Positions 25,394 through 33,974 of a DNA stretch of 64,000 bases are shown piece by piece; within the stretch, counting starts at the first letter, position 1; the number at the start of each line of letters is the position of its first letter. Origin of the DNA: an uncultured Aquimonas sp. (GTDB lineage: Bacteria > Pseudomonadota > Gammaproteobacteria > Xanthomonadales > Xanthomonadaceae). Position numbers and translations under genes: made by a program. The stretch is from contig NZ_CALART010000020.1 in NCBI RefSeq assembly GCF_937888285.1, forward strand, positions 1 to 64,000, read 5' to 3'. The notes under the pieces are model-generated. The model made no database searches. It had not been told where the DNA came from and saw only the letters and a program-made list of their open reading frames with translations.

Positions 25394-26578
25394 ATGCAGA
25401 CCGGCATCCTGATCCGAATCGCTCCCCCGCTGCTGCTCAGCATCGCGCACGTGGTCGCGCAGTTCATCGAATGGCCGCTGGCTTTCGAGCTGGCGCTGAT
25501 GACGACGATGTTCCTGGCCTGGGGCGCGTTCGGCTGGTGGTTCTCGCGCAACGCCTTCGCGCTGTCGCCCGATGAGTCGCGCCTGCTGCGTGAGCAGGAG
25601 CAGCTGCTTGGCGAGCTGCGCGAGTTCGTCAGTCGCGAGGTCGGCGGCAGCCAGCAGGAAATCCAGCGCACCCGTGCCCTGCTGAGCCAGTCGATCGGCA
25701 AGCTGGCCGACAGCTTCCAGACCATGAACGCAACAGCACGCCACCAGACCCAGACGCTGGCCAAGATCGTCGACCGCAGCGGCGAGTCCAACGCCATCGA
25801 CGTGCGCCGCTTCGCCCAGGAAGCCAGCCGCCACATGGGCGACCTGACCTCGGCGCTGGAGCAGGTCAGCGAGCAGAGCTCGGCCACGGTCAACCACATC
25901 GATGCGATGACCCAGCACCTCGAAGGCATCTTCTCGCTGCTGGAGGACGTCAAGTCGATCGCCGACCAGACCAACCTGCTGGCCCTGAATGCCGCGATTG
26001 AAGCCGCCCGCGCCGGCGAAGCTGGCCGCGGCTTCGCCGTGGTCGCCGACGAGGTGCGCAGCCTGTCCGAGCGCTCGACCAGCTTCAACGAGCAGATCCG
26101 CAAGCTGGCGAACAGCTCGAAGGACGCGGTGCACAAGGTGCGCGACACCGTCTCCAACATGGCGACCCGCGACCAGAGCCGCTCGGCCCAGGCCAAGAAC
26201 GAGGCGGCCAAGCTGTTCTCGCAGGTCGAAGCGATCAACGACAGCCTCGCCGCCGGCATCAACGAAGTCGCCAGCAGCGCGCGGGTGATCGACCAGTCGG
26301 TCTCGGAAGCCGTGCGCTCGCTGCAGTTCGAGGACATCGTCACCCAGGCCCTGGGCGCAGCCGAGCGTCATCTGGAGCGGCTGGAGGCGATCAACCGCGA
26401 TGCGACCGGCCTGCAGCAGCTGCTGTCTTCCAGCGCCGGCGCCAGCAGCCACCGCAAGCTCGAAGCGCTGAACGACCTGCACCGCCGCCTGCGCGAGCTG
26501 CGCGACAACTGGCAGCCGATGCCGCACAAGCCGGTCTCGCAGACCGACATGGGCACCGGCGGCGTCGATCTGTTTTAG
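25394..26578 (+). CDS. compact methyl-accepting protein without periplasmic sensor
   Basis: This 394-residue protein has two close hydrophobic segments (about 5-25 and 28-50), so essentially no periplasmic domain, and no HAMP. A long coiled coil and a signalling hairpin with a different tip follow (ADQTNLLALNAAIEAARAGEAGRG). The C-terminus extends past the bundle (RKLEALNDLHRRLRELRDN). It belongs to a different MCP subclass from the other receptors here and probably senses cytoplasmic or membrane state. It has its own candidate promoters and ends the island. Confidence 0.9.
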   Translation: MQTGILIRIAPPLLLSIAHVVAQFIEWPLAFELALMTTMFLAWGAFGWWFSRNAFALSPDESRLLREQEQLLGELREFVSREVGGSQQEIQRTRALLSQSIGKLADSFQTMNATARHQTQTLAKIVDRSGESNAIDVRRFAQEASRHMGDLTSALEQVSEQSSATVNHIDAMTQHLEGIFSLLEDVKSIADQTNLLALNAAIEAARAGEAGRGFAVVADEVRSLSERSTSFNEQIRKLANSSKDAVHKVRDTVSNMATRDQSRSAQAKNEAAKLFSQVEAINDSLAAGINEVASSARVIDQSVSEAVRSLQFEDIVTQALGAAERHLERLEAINRDATGLQQLLSSSAGASSHRKLEALNDLHRRLRELRDNWQPMPHKPVSQTDMGTGGVDLF

Positions 26579-26650
26579 GGTGGCCCTGGCCCACCATAGG
26601 CTCGACCCTCGCGTCACTGCGTCGCCCCATCGGGTGGGCCCTGGCCCACC
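26579..26650. repeat. paired GGTGGGCC hairpin repeats
   Basis: Two related palindromes lie between convergent genes: GGTGGCC-CT-GGCCCACC (26579-26595, imperfect) and GGTGGGCC-CT-GGCCCACC (26633-26650, perfect 8-bp stem). They look like a REP-type repeat pair and may also end transcription from both sides. Confidence 0.65.
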
Positions 26651-26697
26651 GTGAGGACCGCGCCCGCCTCACCGCATCGACGCCCGCCCTGCTGGTC

Positions 26698-27867
26698 CTA
26701 CGCCGCCTGCGCGCGCTCGGCACGCTTCAGGGCCGCAGCGATATCGGCGACCAGATCGGCCGCCGCCTCGATCCCCACCGACAGACGCAGCAGGCCATCG
26801 CCGATGCCGGCCACCGCGCGCGCGTCCGCGCTCATCGCCGCATGGGTCATGGTCGCCGGGTGCGCGATCAGGCTCTCCACGCCGCCCAGCGATTCGGCCA
26901 GGGTGAAGCACTGCAGCCCCTCCAGGAAGGCGCGCACCGCTGCTTCGCCTCCGTCCAACTCGAACGAGATCATCGCGCCGCCGTTCTTCTGCTGACGCAG
27001 GGCCAGCGCGTGACCGGGATGGCTGGCGAGACCCGGGTAGTGCACGGCCTTCACCGACGGATGCGAATCCAGCAGCTCGGCCAGCGCCTGCGCGTTCTCG
27101 ACGTGGCAGCGCAGGCGCGGCTCCAGCGTGCGCAGGCCGCGCAGGGTGAGAAAACTGTCGAAGGGGCTGCCGGTCAGGCCCAGGCAGTTGGCCCACCAGG
27201 TCAGCTGCTGGTGCAGCTCGGGCGTGGCCGCAACGATCGCGCCGCCGACGACGTCGCTGTGGCCGTTGATGTACTTGGTGGTCGAGTGCAGCACCAGATC
27301 GGCGCCGAACTCGATCGGCCGCTGGATCGCCGGCGAGAGGAAGGTGTTGTCGACCAGGGCCAGTGCGCCGGCGCGGTGCGCGGCTTCGATGACGAAGCGC
27401 AGGTCGGTGATGCGCAGCAGCGGATTGCTGGGGGTTTCGATCCACACCAGCTTGGGCGGCGTCGACAGGGCCTCGGCCAGCTGGCGCGGACAGGTCAGAT
27501 CAGCCACCACCAGCTCGAAGTGGCCCTTCCTGGCCAGCGCGTTGAACAGGCGCCAGCTGCCGCCGTAGCAGTCGTGCGGCACCACCAGCCGATCGCCCGG
27601 TTCCAGCAGGGCCAGGGCCAGCGTGATTGCGGCCATGCCGCTGGCGGTCACCACGCCGCCGGCGCCGCCTTCGAGTTCCGCCAGCGCTTCGCCCAGCAGG
27701 TCGCGGGTCGGATTGCCGCTGCGGGTGTAGTCGTACTCGCGCTTCTCGTTGAAGCCGGCGAAGCTGAAGTTGGTCGACAGCACCAGCGGCGGCACCACGG
27801 CGCCGAAAGCCGGGTCGCGATCGATGCCGGCGCGCGCGGCGACGGTGGCAGGGGCGTGGCGGCTCAT
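26698..27867 (-). CDS. metB: cystathionine gamma-synthase (O-succinylhomoserine lyase)
   Basis: This 389-residue PLP enzyme of the Cys/Met metabolism family joins activated homoserine to cysteine on the way to methionine. Visible motifs are YDYTRSGNPTRDLLGEALAELEGG, the PLP lysine K198 (LHSTTKYINGHSDVVGG) and the C-terminal SLGGVESLIAHPATMTHAAM. The ATG at 27867 shares its A with the metX stop (TGATG), so the genes are translationally coupled. A direct O-acylhomoserine sulfhydrylase is the main alternative. The metX riboswitch should control this gene too. Confidence 0.88.
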   Translation of the reverse strand: MSRHAPATVAARAGIDRDPAFGAVVPPLVLSTNFSFAGFNEKREYDYTRSGNPTRDLLGEALAELEGGAGGVVTASGMAAITLALALLEPGDRLVVPHDCYGGSWRLFNALARKGHFELVVADLTCPRQLAEALSTPPKLVWIETPSNPLLRITDLRFVIEAAHRAGALALVDNTFLSPAIQRPIEFGADLVLHSTTKYINGHSDVVGGAIVAATPELHQQLTWWANCLGLTGSPFDSFLTLRGLRTLEPRLRCHVENAQALAELLDSHPSVKAVHYPGLASHPGHALALRQQKNGGAMISFELDGGEAAVRAFLEGLQCFTLAESLGGVESLIAHPATMTHAAMSADARAVAGIGDGLLRLSVGIEAAADLVADIAAALKRAERAQAA

Positions 27868-28913
27868 CAGTACACCTCGTTGGCGTGTAGGGCGGACAGG
27901 GCGCGCGCGATCAGCGCACCCACGCGGTCGGTTTCTTTCAGGAAGGCGTCGTGGCCGTACAGCGAGTCGATGCACTCGAACTGCGCGGGCGCGCCGATGG
28001 CGGTAGCGAAGGCTTGCAGATCCTCGGGCGGCGCCAGCCAGTCGCCAGTGACGGCGAGCAGATGGGTGGGCACGCGGATCTGCGCGGCATCGATCGCATG
28101 CAGATCGATCGACTCGGACAAGCGCAGGAAGGCGGTCGCGCTCCAGCGTTCGGCATAGCGACTGCCGCAGCTGGCGAGATAGGCCTCGGAGGCGCTGCGC
28201 GCGCGTCCGTTGCTGAGTTCGGTCGGCGCATCGAAACGCTGGGCGAATTCAGCCGGACTGCGGTAGCTCAGCATCGCGAACTGGCGCGCCAGCGACAGAC
28301 CGAGCTGGTCGGCGCACTGCAGCTGCCCCAGCGCCACCACCTGCCGCTGCAGGGCGCGGAAGGCAGCGGCGAACGGATGCGGGCGCGGCCCCGCCGACAG
28401 GCAGATTAGTCGCTCAAGCCGCTGCGGACAGCGCGCCGCGAAGGCCTGCCCCACCATGCCGCCATAGGAGGCGCCGACGAAGGCGTGCAGGCGGCGGACG
28501 CCCAGCAGATCAAGCGCCTGCGCGATCGCAGCCGCCTGATCCTCGCTGCTGATCGGCGCATCGATGTCGCCCTCGGCGCCCAGCCAGTCGCAGGCGATCA
28601 GGCAGTGGCGCTGCGGATCGAGCGCGGGATGCGCATCGATGAGCTCCTGCCACCAGCCGGGCTGGGCATCGATCTGGTTCGCGCAGACGTGCCGATGCGC
28701 GCTGATGCCGCCTGCCACCCATACGGCCGGCAGCTGCGGATCGCCGCTCCACTCCACATGCAGGCGCACGCGGCGCGGCCCGGCATGGCGCATCTCCAGA
28801 TCGAGCTCGAAGCTGTGCTGTCCGCCCACGGGCAGACGTGAATTCAGTTCAAGCCCGCAACAGTCGGGCTCGCTGTGCGCAGGTGCGCAGGCTTCGGCAG
28901 AGGCAAGGGACAT
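27867..28913 (-). CDS. metX: homoserine O-acyltransferase, MetX family (probably succinyl-specific)
   Basis: This 348-residue alpha/beta hydrolase activates homoserine for methionine synthesis. The nucleophile is S149 (VGASYGGMVGQAF); the Asp lies in TGDWLAPPEDL and the His in SLYGHDAFLKE. Xanthomonad MetX proteins are reported to use succinyl-CoA; I cannot decide acetyl versus succinyl with certainty here. The ATG lies after CCGGAG, which can be sequestered by the leader. It is first gene of metX-metB, under a SAM-I riboswitch. Confidence 0.9.
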   Translation of the reverse strand: MSLASAEACAPAHSEPDCCGLELNSRLPVGGQHSFELDLEMRHAGPRRVRLHVEWSGDPQLPAVWVAGGISAHRHVCANQIDAQPGWWQELIDAHPALDPQRHCLIACDWLGAEGDIDAPISSEDQAAAIAQALDLLGVRRLHAFVGASYGGMVGQAFAARCPQRLERLICLSAGPRPHPFAAAFRALQRQVVALGQLQCADQLGLSLARQFAMLSYRSPAEFAQRFDAPTELSNGRARSASEAYLASCGSRYAERWSATAFLRLSESIDLHAIDAAQIRVPTHLLAVTGDWLAPPEDLQAFATAIGAPAQFECIDSLYGHDAFLKETDRVGALIARALSALHANEVY

Positions 28914-28919
28914 GGCGCG

Positions 28920-28952
28920 CTCCGGGTGGACGGTGATCCATCAAGACCGGAG
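28920..28952 (-). promoter_or_regulatory. metX expression platform: ribosome-binding-site hairpin
   Basis: On the - strand the Shine-Dalgarno CCGGAG (28925-28920) can pair with CTCCGG (28952-28947). The strand holding CTCCGG continues as CCGGTCTTGATGG, an exact complement of 13 nt at the start of the SAM aptamer. The two pairings exclude each other. When the aptamer folds around SAM the Shine-Dalgarno should be masked. Confidence 0.75.
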
Positions 28953-29004
28953 GCAGGGTCGGAAGCGATTCATGGCGGCGGGTGCGAAACCCTGCACGAC
29001 ATGC

Positions 29005-29131
29005 CCATCTTCCGGCTGCGCGCGTCGGTGGGGACGCGCGCCTGCCGCAGGATTTGGCACCTGCTGGGCGCGTGGCGCGCCTGCAGGTTGCCCCGGCTTC
29101 AAAGGGCCTGTCCCTCTGCCGGTCTTGATGG
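29005..29131 (-). ncRNA. SAM-I (S-box) riboswitch aptamer
   Basis: Read on the - strand, the conserved blocks occur in order: ATCAAGA, GGCAGAGGGACAGGCCC, TTTGAAGCC, GGGCAACC, GGTGCCAAATCC, a GCGCGCGTC/GACGCGCGC P4 hairpin, and closing GGAAGATGG. P1 pairs CCATC with GATGG. This is the standard SAM-I fold. It lies about 90 nt upstream of metX and should switch off metX-metB when SAM is plentiful. Confidence 0.93.
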
Positions 29132-29140
29132 CTGGCCAGC

Positions 29141-29195
29141 AGTCTGCCGTCGCCTCCGGGCACTGTCAATCCTTTCATCGCGATATAGCGATGAA
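29141..29195 (-). promoter_or_regulatory. metX promoter with upstream palindromic operator
   Basis: On the - strand, TTGACA (29169-29164) and CAGACT (29146-29141) are 17 nt apart, giving a good -35 and a poor -10. Just upstream lies a palindrome with 8-bp arms, TTCATCGC and GCGATGAA, around a 6-nt AT-rich centre (29174-29195). The regulator is unknown; an ArsR-family methionine regulator such as SahR is one possibility. Confidence 0.5.
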
Positions 29196-29295
29196 TATTC
29201 CGGTGCGGACTTTCGCCGCGTGCGGGCCGTCATACCCCTGCAATGCGGCGCCCCGAAAGTGCGCGGCTTGTTAAACAGCCGCTGAAGGCCTCGCC

Positions 29296-32097
29296 ATGCG
29301 CACGCCCTGTCTGTCCCCTGCCCTGCTGGCCTGCGCGATCGCGCTGGGCTTGTCCGTGAACGCCAGCGTGCTGCATGCGCAGCCCGCCGAGGCGGTGCAG
29401 CTCGAAGCCAGCACCGCCAGCGGGCTGTCGGGCCGCGTGCGCGAAGCGGCACGCAACTACTTTCTCGAGGGCGTGCGCGTGCAGGTCGATGGGCGTGTGG
29501 TCTCGACGGACCGCGAGGGCCGTTTCCGTCTGGAGGGTCTCGCGCCCGGCAGCTACACGGTGCGCGTGGACTTCGTCGGCTACGCGCCGCAGAGCTTCGA
29601 GGTCGAGCTGGCCGAGGGCCGCGGCGTCGCTGCCGAAGTGCGTCTGAGCAGCACCACTGCCGAGACCAGCCTCAACCAGATCGAAGTGCGCGCCACCCGC
29701 GAAAGCCAGGCCCTGGCGCTGAACCTGCAGCGCAGTTCGGAGAACTACAAGAACGTGGTGTCAGCCGACCTGCTGGGCCGCTTCCCGGACGCCAACCTCG
29801 CGGAATCGACACAGCGCATTCCCGGCGTGTCGATCGAGCGCGACCAGGGCGAAGGCCGCTACGTCAACGTGCGCGGCGCCCCGCTGGAGTTCACCAGCGT
29901 CTCGGTGGACGGCGTGCCGCTGTCGGCGCCGAACGCCGCGCGGCGCACGGTCGAGCTCGACACGATTCCGGCCGACGTGATCTCGGCGCTGGAAGTCACC
30001 AAGGCGCTGACGCCGGATATGGACGGCGACGCGATCGCCGGCCAGATCAACATCGTCACCCAGAGCGCGCTCGACCGCGACGGCACCACCCTGCGGGCCT
30101 CCGCCGCCACCGGCCGCTACGAGCTGGGCGACGGCGACAACGACCGCGCCAATATCACGGTCGGCACGCGCTTCGGCGAGGCCGGCAACGTCGGCCTGCT
30201 GCTGGCGGCCTCGGGCAGCCGCGCCGGTCGCTTCACCGACAATGTGGAGACGGCCTTCTTCCGCGCGGACGACGGCCGCATCCTGCCGGAACTCACCGAG
30301 ATCAAGGACTACGAGGGCCAGCGCACCCGCACCGGCCTGACCGCCCGCTTCGACGCGCGGATCAACGAGGACCACCTGCTGTACGCCATCGGCACCGCCT
30401 CGAAGTACCGGGACAAGGAGTACCGCAACACCTTCCTGATCGAGTACGAGCGCCACGATGCGGGCAGCAGCGACACCGGCGGCGTCGCCGGCCGCGCCAC
30501 CTTCGACAAGGAGCTTCGCGAGCGCATCCAGGAACAGCGCATCCGCACGCTGAACCTCGGCGGCGAGCACTACCTCGGTGACAACCGCATCGACTGGCAG
30601 GCCAGCCGCAGCCAGGGCAAGTTCGACATCCCGGCGCGCCAGCAGTGGATCTTCCGTTCGACCCTGCGGCCGCCGCTGCGCTACGACTACAGCGACCCGG
30701 ATTTCCCGGTGTGGACGATCCTCAACGCCGACGGAAGCACCCGTCAGCAGGGCATCAACCTCGCCGAGAACCTCTATGGCTTCCGTCGCTACAACCAGCG
30801 CTTCGAAGATGCCGAAGAGAACGAAACCGGCCTCAAGCTCGACCTGCAGCGCGAGCAGGGCTGGCTGGGCGAGAGCGGTGAGCTGAAGTTCGGCGCGCGC
30901 GCGCGACTGCGCGACAAGCAGAGCAACGACGACCGCAACCGCAACGCGGTCGCCGCCGGAACGCCGGCCTATGCCGACCTGCTGTGTCCGCGCGTGTCCA
31001 ACAACTTCGGTCGCTTCGAATTCGGCCGCGTGCTCTGCAACGACATCTTCGAGCGCTTCGGCAGCACCGTGCAGAACGCCAACCTGCTGCCGCTGGTGGT
31101 GGACTCGACGGTCAACGACTACAGCGCGGATGAGGACATCTACGCCACCTATGCCCGCCTCGACGCGCGCTGGAATGCGCTGAGCCTGGTCGGCGGCCTG
31201 CGCTTCGAGCGCACCGAGACCTCCGGCCGGGCTTTCCTCTACGACCTCGACGCCGACGAAGCGGTGCTGCAGGAAGTGGGTCGCGACTACAACAAGCTGC
31301 TGCCCAGCCTGCACGTCCGCTACGAGCTGGACGCCGACTCGATCCTGCGCGCGTCCTACTCGACGGGCCTGAGCCGGCCGAACTACACCAACACCGTGCC
31401 GCGCTTCGTCATCAGCGACGACGACCGCGAGGCCGAGGCCGGCAATCCGGACCTGAAGGCCACCTACTCGCAGAACCTCGATGTCTCATTCGAGCGCTAC
31501 CTGCGTCCGCTGGGTCTGCTGTCGGTGGCCGCCTTCCACAAACGTCTCGACGACCCGATCTTCGTGGTCAACTCGCTGCTCGGTAGTGGCGACGACGCGC
31601 TGCGCCTGACCCGCGCCGAGAACGGCACGTCCGGCAGCATCACCGGCCTGGAACTCGCTTGGCAGCAGACCTTCGACCGACTGCCATCGCCCTTCGACGG
31701 CCTCGGCGTGTACGCCAACTACACCTATGCCGATTCCGAGGCCGAACTGCCCTTTGGCATCGGCAAGACCGAGCTGCCGGGCACCTCGCGCGACAACGTC
31801 AACCTCGCGGTGTTCTACGAGAAGTACGGCTTCAACGCGCGGCTGGCCTACAACCTGCGCTCGAAGTTCATCCAGGAGTTCGACGTCTCCGACCGCGACT
31901 TCAACGTGTTCTGGGACGAGCGCGCCCTGCTCGACTTCTCGGCCAGCTACCAGGTGGGCAGCGGCTGGCAGGTGTTCGGCGAGGTCAACAACATCACCGA
32001 TTCGAAACAGCGCCGCTTCCAGGGCCAGCGCAACCGCGTGCTTGAGCTGGAGCAGTTCGGACGCTTCTGGCTGGTCGGCCTGCGCTACGAGTATTGA
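29296..32097 (+). CDS. TonB-dependent receptor with N-terminal carboxypeptidase-regulatory-like domain
   Basis: This outer-membrane transporter of 933 residues has a signal peptide (to about residue 28), then a carboxypeptidase-regulatory-like beta-sandwich (SGRVREAARNYFLEGVRVQVDG; about 40-115). A plug follows (RIPGVSIERDQGEGRYVNVRGAP; ALTPDMDGDAIAGQINIVTQ), then a beta-barrel ending in LVGLRYEY with a terminal aromatic. The sandwich domain is typical of receptors for large or organic substrates. The next gene looks like a phytase, so phytate or another organophosphate is a candidate substrate; this is inferred from neighbourhood only. A GCGGCT/AGCCGC hairpin (29263-29282) lies just before the ribosome-binding site. 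Confidence 0.92.
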   Translation: MRTPCLSPALLACAIALGLSVNASVLHAQPAEAVQLEASTASGLSGRVREAARNYFLEGVRVQVDGRVVSTDREGRFRLEGLAPGSYTVRVDFVGYAPQSFEVELAEGRGVAAEVRLSSTTAETSLNQIEVRATRESQALALNLQRSSENYKNVVSADLLGRFPDANLAESTQRIPGVSIERDQGEGRYVNVRGAPLEFTSVSVDGVPLSAPNAARRTVELDTIPADVISALEVTKALTPDMDGDAIAGQINIVTQSALDRDGTTLRASAATGRYELGDGDNDRANITVGTRFGEAGNVGLLLAASGSRAGRFTDNVETAFFRADDGRILPELTEIKDYEGQRTRTGLTARFDARINEDHLLYAIGTASKYRDKEYRNTFLIEYERHDAGSSDTGGVAGRATFDKELRERIQEQRIRTLNLGGEHYLGDNRIDWQASRSQGKFDIPARQQWIFRSTLRPPLRYDYSDPDFPVWTILNADGSTRQQGINLAENLYGFRRYNQRFEDAEENETGLKLDLQREQGWLGESGELKFGARARLRDKQSNDDRNRNAVAAGTPAYADLLCPRVSNNFGRFEFGRVLCNDIFERFGSTVQNANLLPLVVDSTVNDYSADEDIYATYARLDARWNALSLVGGLRFERTETSGRAFLYDLDADEAVLQEVGRDYNKLLPSLHVRYELDADSILRASYSTGLSRPNYTNTVPRFVISDDDREAEAGNPDLKATYSQNLDVSFERYLRPLGLLSVAAFHKRLDDPIFVVNSLLGSGDDALRLTRAENGTSGSITGLELAWQQTFDRLPSPFDGLGVYANYTYADSEAELPFGIGKTELPGTSRDNVNLAVFYEKYGFNARLAYNLRSKFIQEFDVSDRDFNVFWDERALLDFSASYQVGSGWQVFGEVNNITDSKQRRFQGQRNRVLELEQFGRFWLVGLRYEY

Positions 32098-32115
32098 TCG
32101 CCACGCGATCCCTGT

Positions 32116-32146
32116 GGGCCCCGGTCTGTGCCGGGGCCCTTTCTTT
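32116..32146 (+). terminator. intrinsic terminator after the TonB receptor
   Basis: GGGCCCCGG (32116-32124) and CCGGGGCCC (32131-32139) form a 9-bp GC stem followed by TTTCTTTC. It lies 19 nt after the receptor stop and may reduce read-through into the phytase-like gene. Confidence 0.85.
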
Positions 32147-32183
32147 CCGGCGGCCTTCGGGCTCGCCCGCTGCGAGGTGCCGC

Positions 32184-33338
32184 ATGTCCGCCAAATCCAC
32201 TGTCCCCGTTTGCCTGTTTGCGCTGTCCCTGCTCGCCTGCAGCCCATCGCCACCTGCGGAGGCCCCCGAGGCAGCCGCGCGCACCGCGGTGGCCAGCGAA
32301 AAAGAGCCGGATGAACAGGACGAACCGGATCCGCTGCTCGCTGAACAGTCTCTGCCCCACACCACTGTCGACGAAGCCTTCCTGACTCCGTTGACGCCCG
32401 AGGACAACGTCGACTCGCCGGCCAGCTGGACGGCCCCCGACGGCGTGGTCTGGCTGATCGCCACCGCCAAGAGCACGCATCGCCTGATGGTCTACCGCGG
32501 CGACAGCGGCGCGCTGCTGCGTACGGTTGGCGAGCAGGGCGCGGCGCTGGGCCAGTTCGATCGCCCGAACGGCGTGTTCGTCATCGACGACCTGGTGCTC
32601 GCCGTCGAGCGCGACAACCGCCGCATACAGGTGCTGCGCCTGCCGGGGTTCACCCCGCTCGGCAGCTTTGGCGAAGGCGAACTGCGCCAGCCCTATGGGC
32701 TGTGGCTGCGCCGCAGCGATGGCGGCTACGAGGTCCTGGTCAGCGATGCCTACATGGATGCCGCCGATGAGGACGCGGTGCCGCCGCTGGCCGAACTCGA
32801 CCGCCGCTTCCAGCGCTACCAGCTCGCGTTGGCCGGCGATGCACTGCAGGCCCGACATCTCGGCAGCTTCGGTGCCACCGAAGCGGCCGGCGCCATCCGC
32901 ATTCCCGAATCGCTATGGGGCGACGAAGCCCACGACCGCCTGCTGATCGCCGAAGAGGATCAGGCCGACGGCACGCGCATCAAGCCCTATCGACTGTCCG
33001 ACCTTGGCTATGCCGGGAGCGACCTCGGCGCCGGCCTGTTCCGCGCCCAGGCCGAGGGCATCGCGCTGTACGCCTGCGACGACGGCAGCGGCTGGTGGAT
33101 CGCCACCGACCAGTTCAAGGACCGCTCGCTGTTCCATGTGTTCGAGCGCGCCAGCCTGGCCCACCTGGGCAGCTTCGCCGGACGCACGGTGGCCAATACC
33201 GACGGCGTCTGGCTCGACCAGGGCGCGAGCACGCGCTTTCCGGAGGGCGTCTTCTATGCGGTGCATGACGACCAGGGCGTCGGCGCCTTCGACTGGCGCG
33301 ACATCGCCACAGCACTGCAGCTGGGCCGCTGCCCCTGA
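32184..33338 (+). CDS. phytase-like beta-propeller lipoprotein
   Basis: This 384-residue protein begins with a lipoprotein signal (LFALSLLAC, lipobox Cys about residue 19) and an acidic linker. A propeller-like region of repeating strand blocks follows (NVDSPASWTAPDGVVWLIAT; HRLMVYRGDSGALLRTVG; RRIQVLRLPGFTPLGSFG; HVFERASLAHLGSF). The opening DSPASW block resembles the metal-binding DPAIW start of beta-propeller phytases, and pairing with a TonB receptor is common for that family. I did not verify the calcium/phosphate ligands, so enzymatic activity is uncertain. ATG 32184 follows GCGAGG. Confidence 0.65.
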   Translation: MSAKSTVPVCLFALSLLACSPSPPAEAPEAAARTAVASEKEPDEQDEPDPLLAEQSLPHTTVDEAFLTPLTPEDNVDSPASWTAPDGVVWLIATAKSTHRLMVYRGDSGALLRTVGEQGAALGQFDRPNGVFVIDDLVLAVERDNRRIQVLRLPGFTPLGSFGEGELRQPYGLWLRRSDGGYEVLVSDAYMDAADEDAVPPLAELDRRFQRYQLALAGDALQARHLGSFGATEAAGAIRIPESLWGDEAHDRLLIAEEDQADGTRIKPYRLSDLGYAGSDLGAGLFRAQAEGIALYACDDGSGWWIATDQFKDRSLFHVFERASLAHLGSFAGRTVANTDGVWLDQGASTRFPEGVFYAVHDDQGVGAFDWRDIATALQLGRCP

Positions 33339-33389
33339 GCGGCCGCCCCGCCTGCACCAGCCGCTCGCCGGCACGGACCGACGAAAGTC

Positions 33390-33420
33390 AGTGAACACTT
33401 GTTCCGGTTTCAAGGATAAT
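33390..33420 (+). promoter_or_regulatory. fabA promoter with FabR/DesT-like operator
   Basis: TGAACA (33392-33397) and GATAAT (33415-33420) form a -35/-10 pair with 17-nt spacing. The palindrome GAACA-CT-TGTTC (33393-33404), within AGTGAACACTTGTTCCG, covers the -35. It resembles operators of the FabR/DesT regulators of unsaturated fatty-acid genes. Confidence 0.6.
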
Positions 33421-33464
33421 GCCCGGCCTGCCGCACCCTGCGGCCTATCCGGGACCCGGAACAC

Positions 33465-33974
33465 ATGTTCGACTCTTTCGACCGCGACCAGCTGATCGCC
33501 TCGGGCGAAGGCCGCCTGTTCGAAGGCAGCCAGGCGCGCCTGCCGCTGCCGCCCATGCTGATGTTCGACCGCATCACCCGGATCACCGACGAAGGTGGCG
33601 CTCATGGCCAGGGCGAGATCGAGGCCGAGCTCGACATCCGTCCGGACCTCTGGTTCTTCGCCTGCCATTTCCGCGACGACCCTGTGATGCCGGGCTGCCT
33701 GGGCCTGGACGCGATGTGGCAGCTGGCCGGCTTCTACCTGACCTGGCAGGGTCTGCCCGGCCGCGGTCGCGCGCTGGGCGTAGGCGAGGTGCGCTTCTCC
33801 GGCCAGGTGCTGCCGACCGCCAGCCTGGTGCGCTACCAGATCGACGTGAAGCGGGTGATCCGCCGCAAGCTGAACATGATCGTGGCCGATGCCCGCATGT
33901 CGGTCGACGGCCGCGAGATCTACACGGCCAGCGACCTGCGCGTCGGCCTGTTCACCGACACCTCGGGCTTCTGA
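33465..33974 (+). CDS. fabA: 3-hydroxydecanoyl-ACP dehydratase/isomerase FabA
   Basis: This 169-residue hot-dog-fold enzyme introduces the cis double bond in anaerobic-type unsaturated fatty-acid synthesis. Catalytic H68 (FACHFRDDPVMPG) and D82 (CLGLDAMWQ) correspond to E. coli H70 and D84. Its stop overlaps the fabB start by one base (TGATG), so the pair is coupled. Confidence 0.97.
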   Translation: MFDSFDRDQLIASGEGRLFEGSQARLPLPPMLMFDRITRITDEGGAHGQGEIEAELDIRPDLWFFACHFRDDPVMPGCLGLDAMWQLAGFYLTWQGLPGRGRALGVGEVRFSGQVLPTASLVRYQIDVKRVIRRKLNMIVADARMSVDGREIYTASDLRVGLFTDTSGF

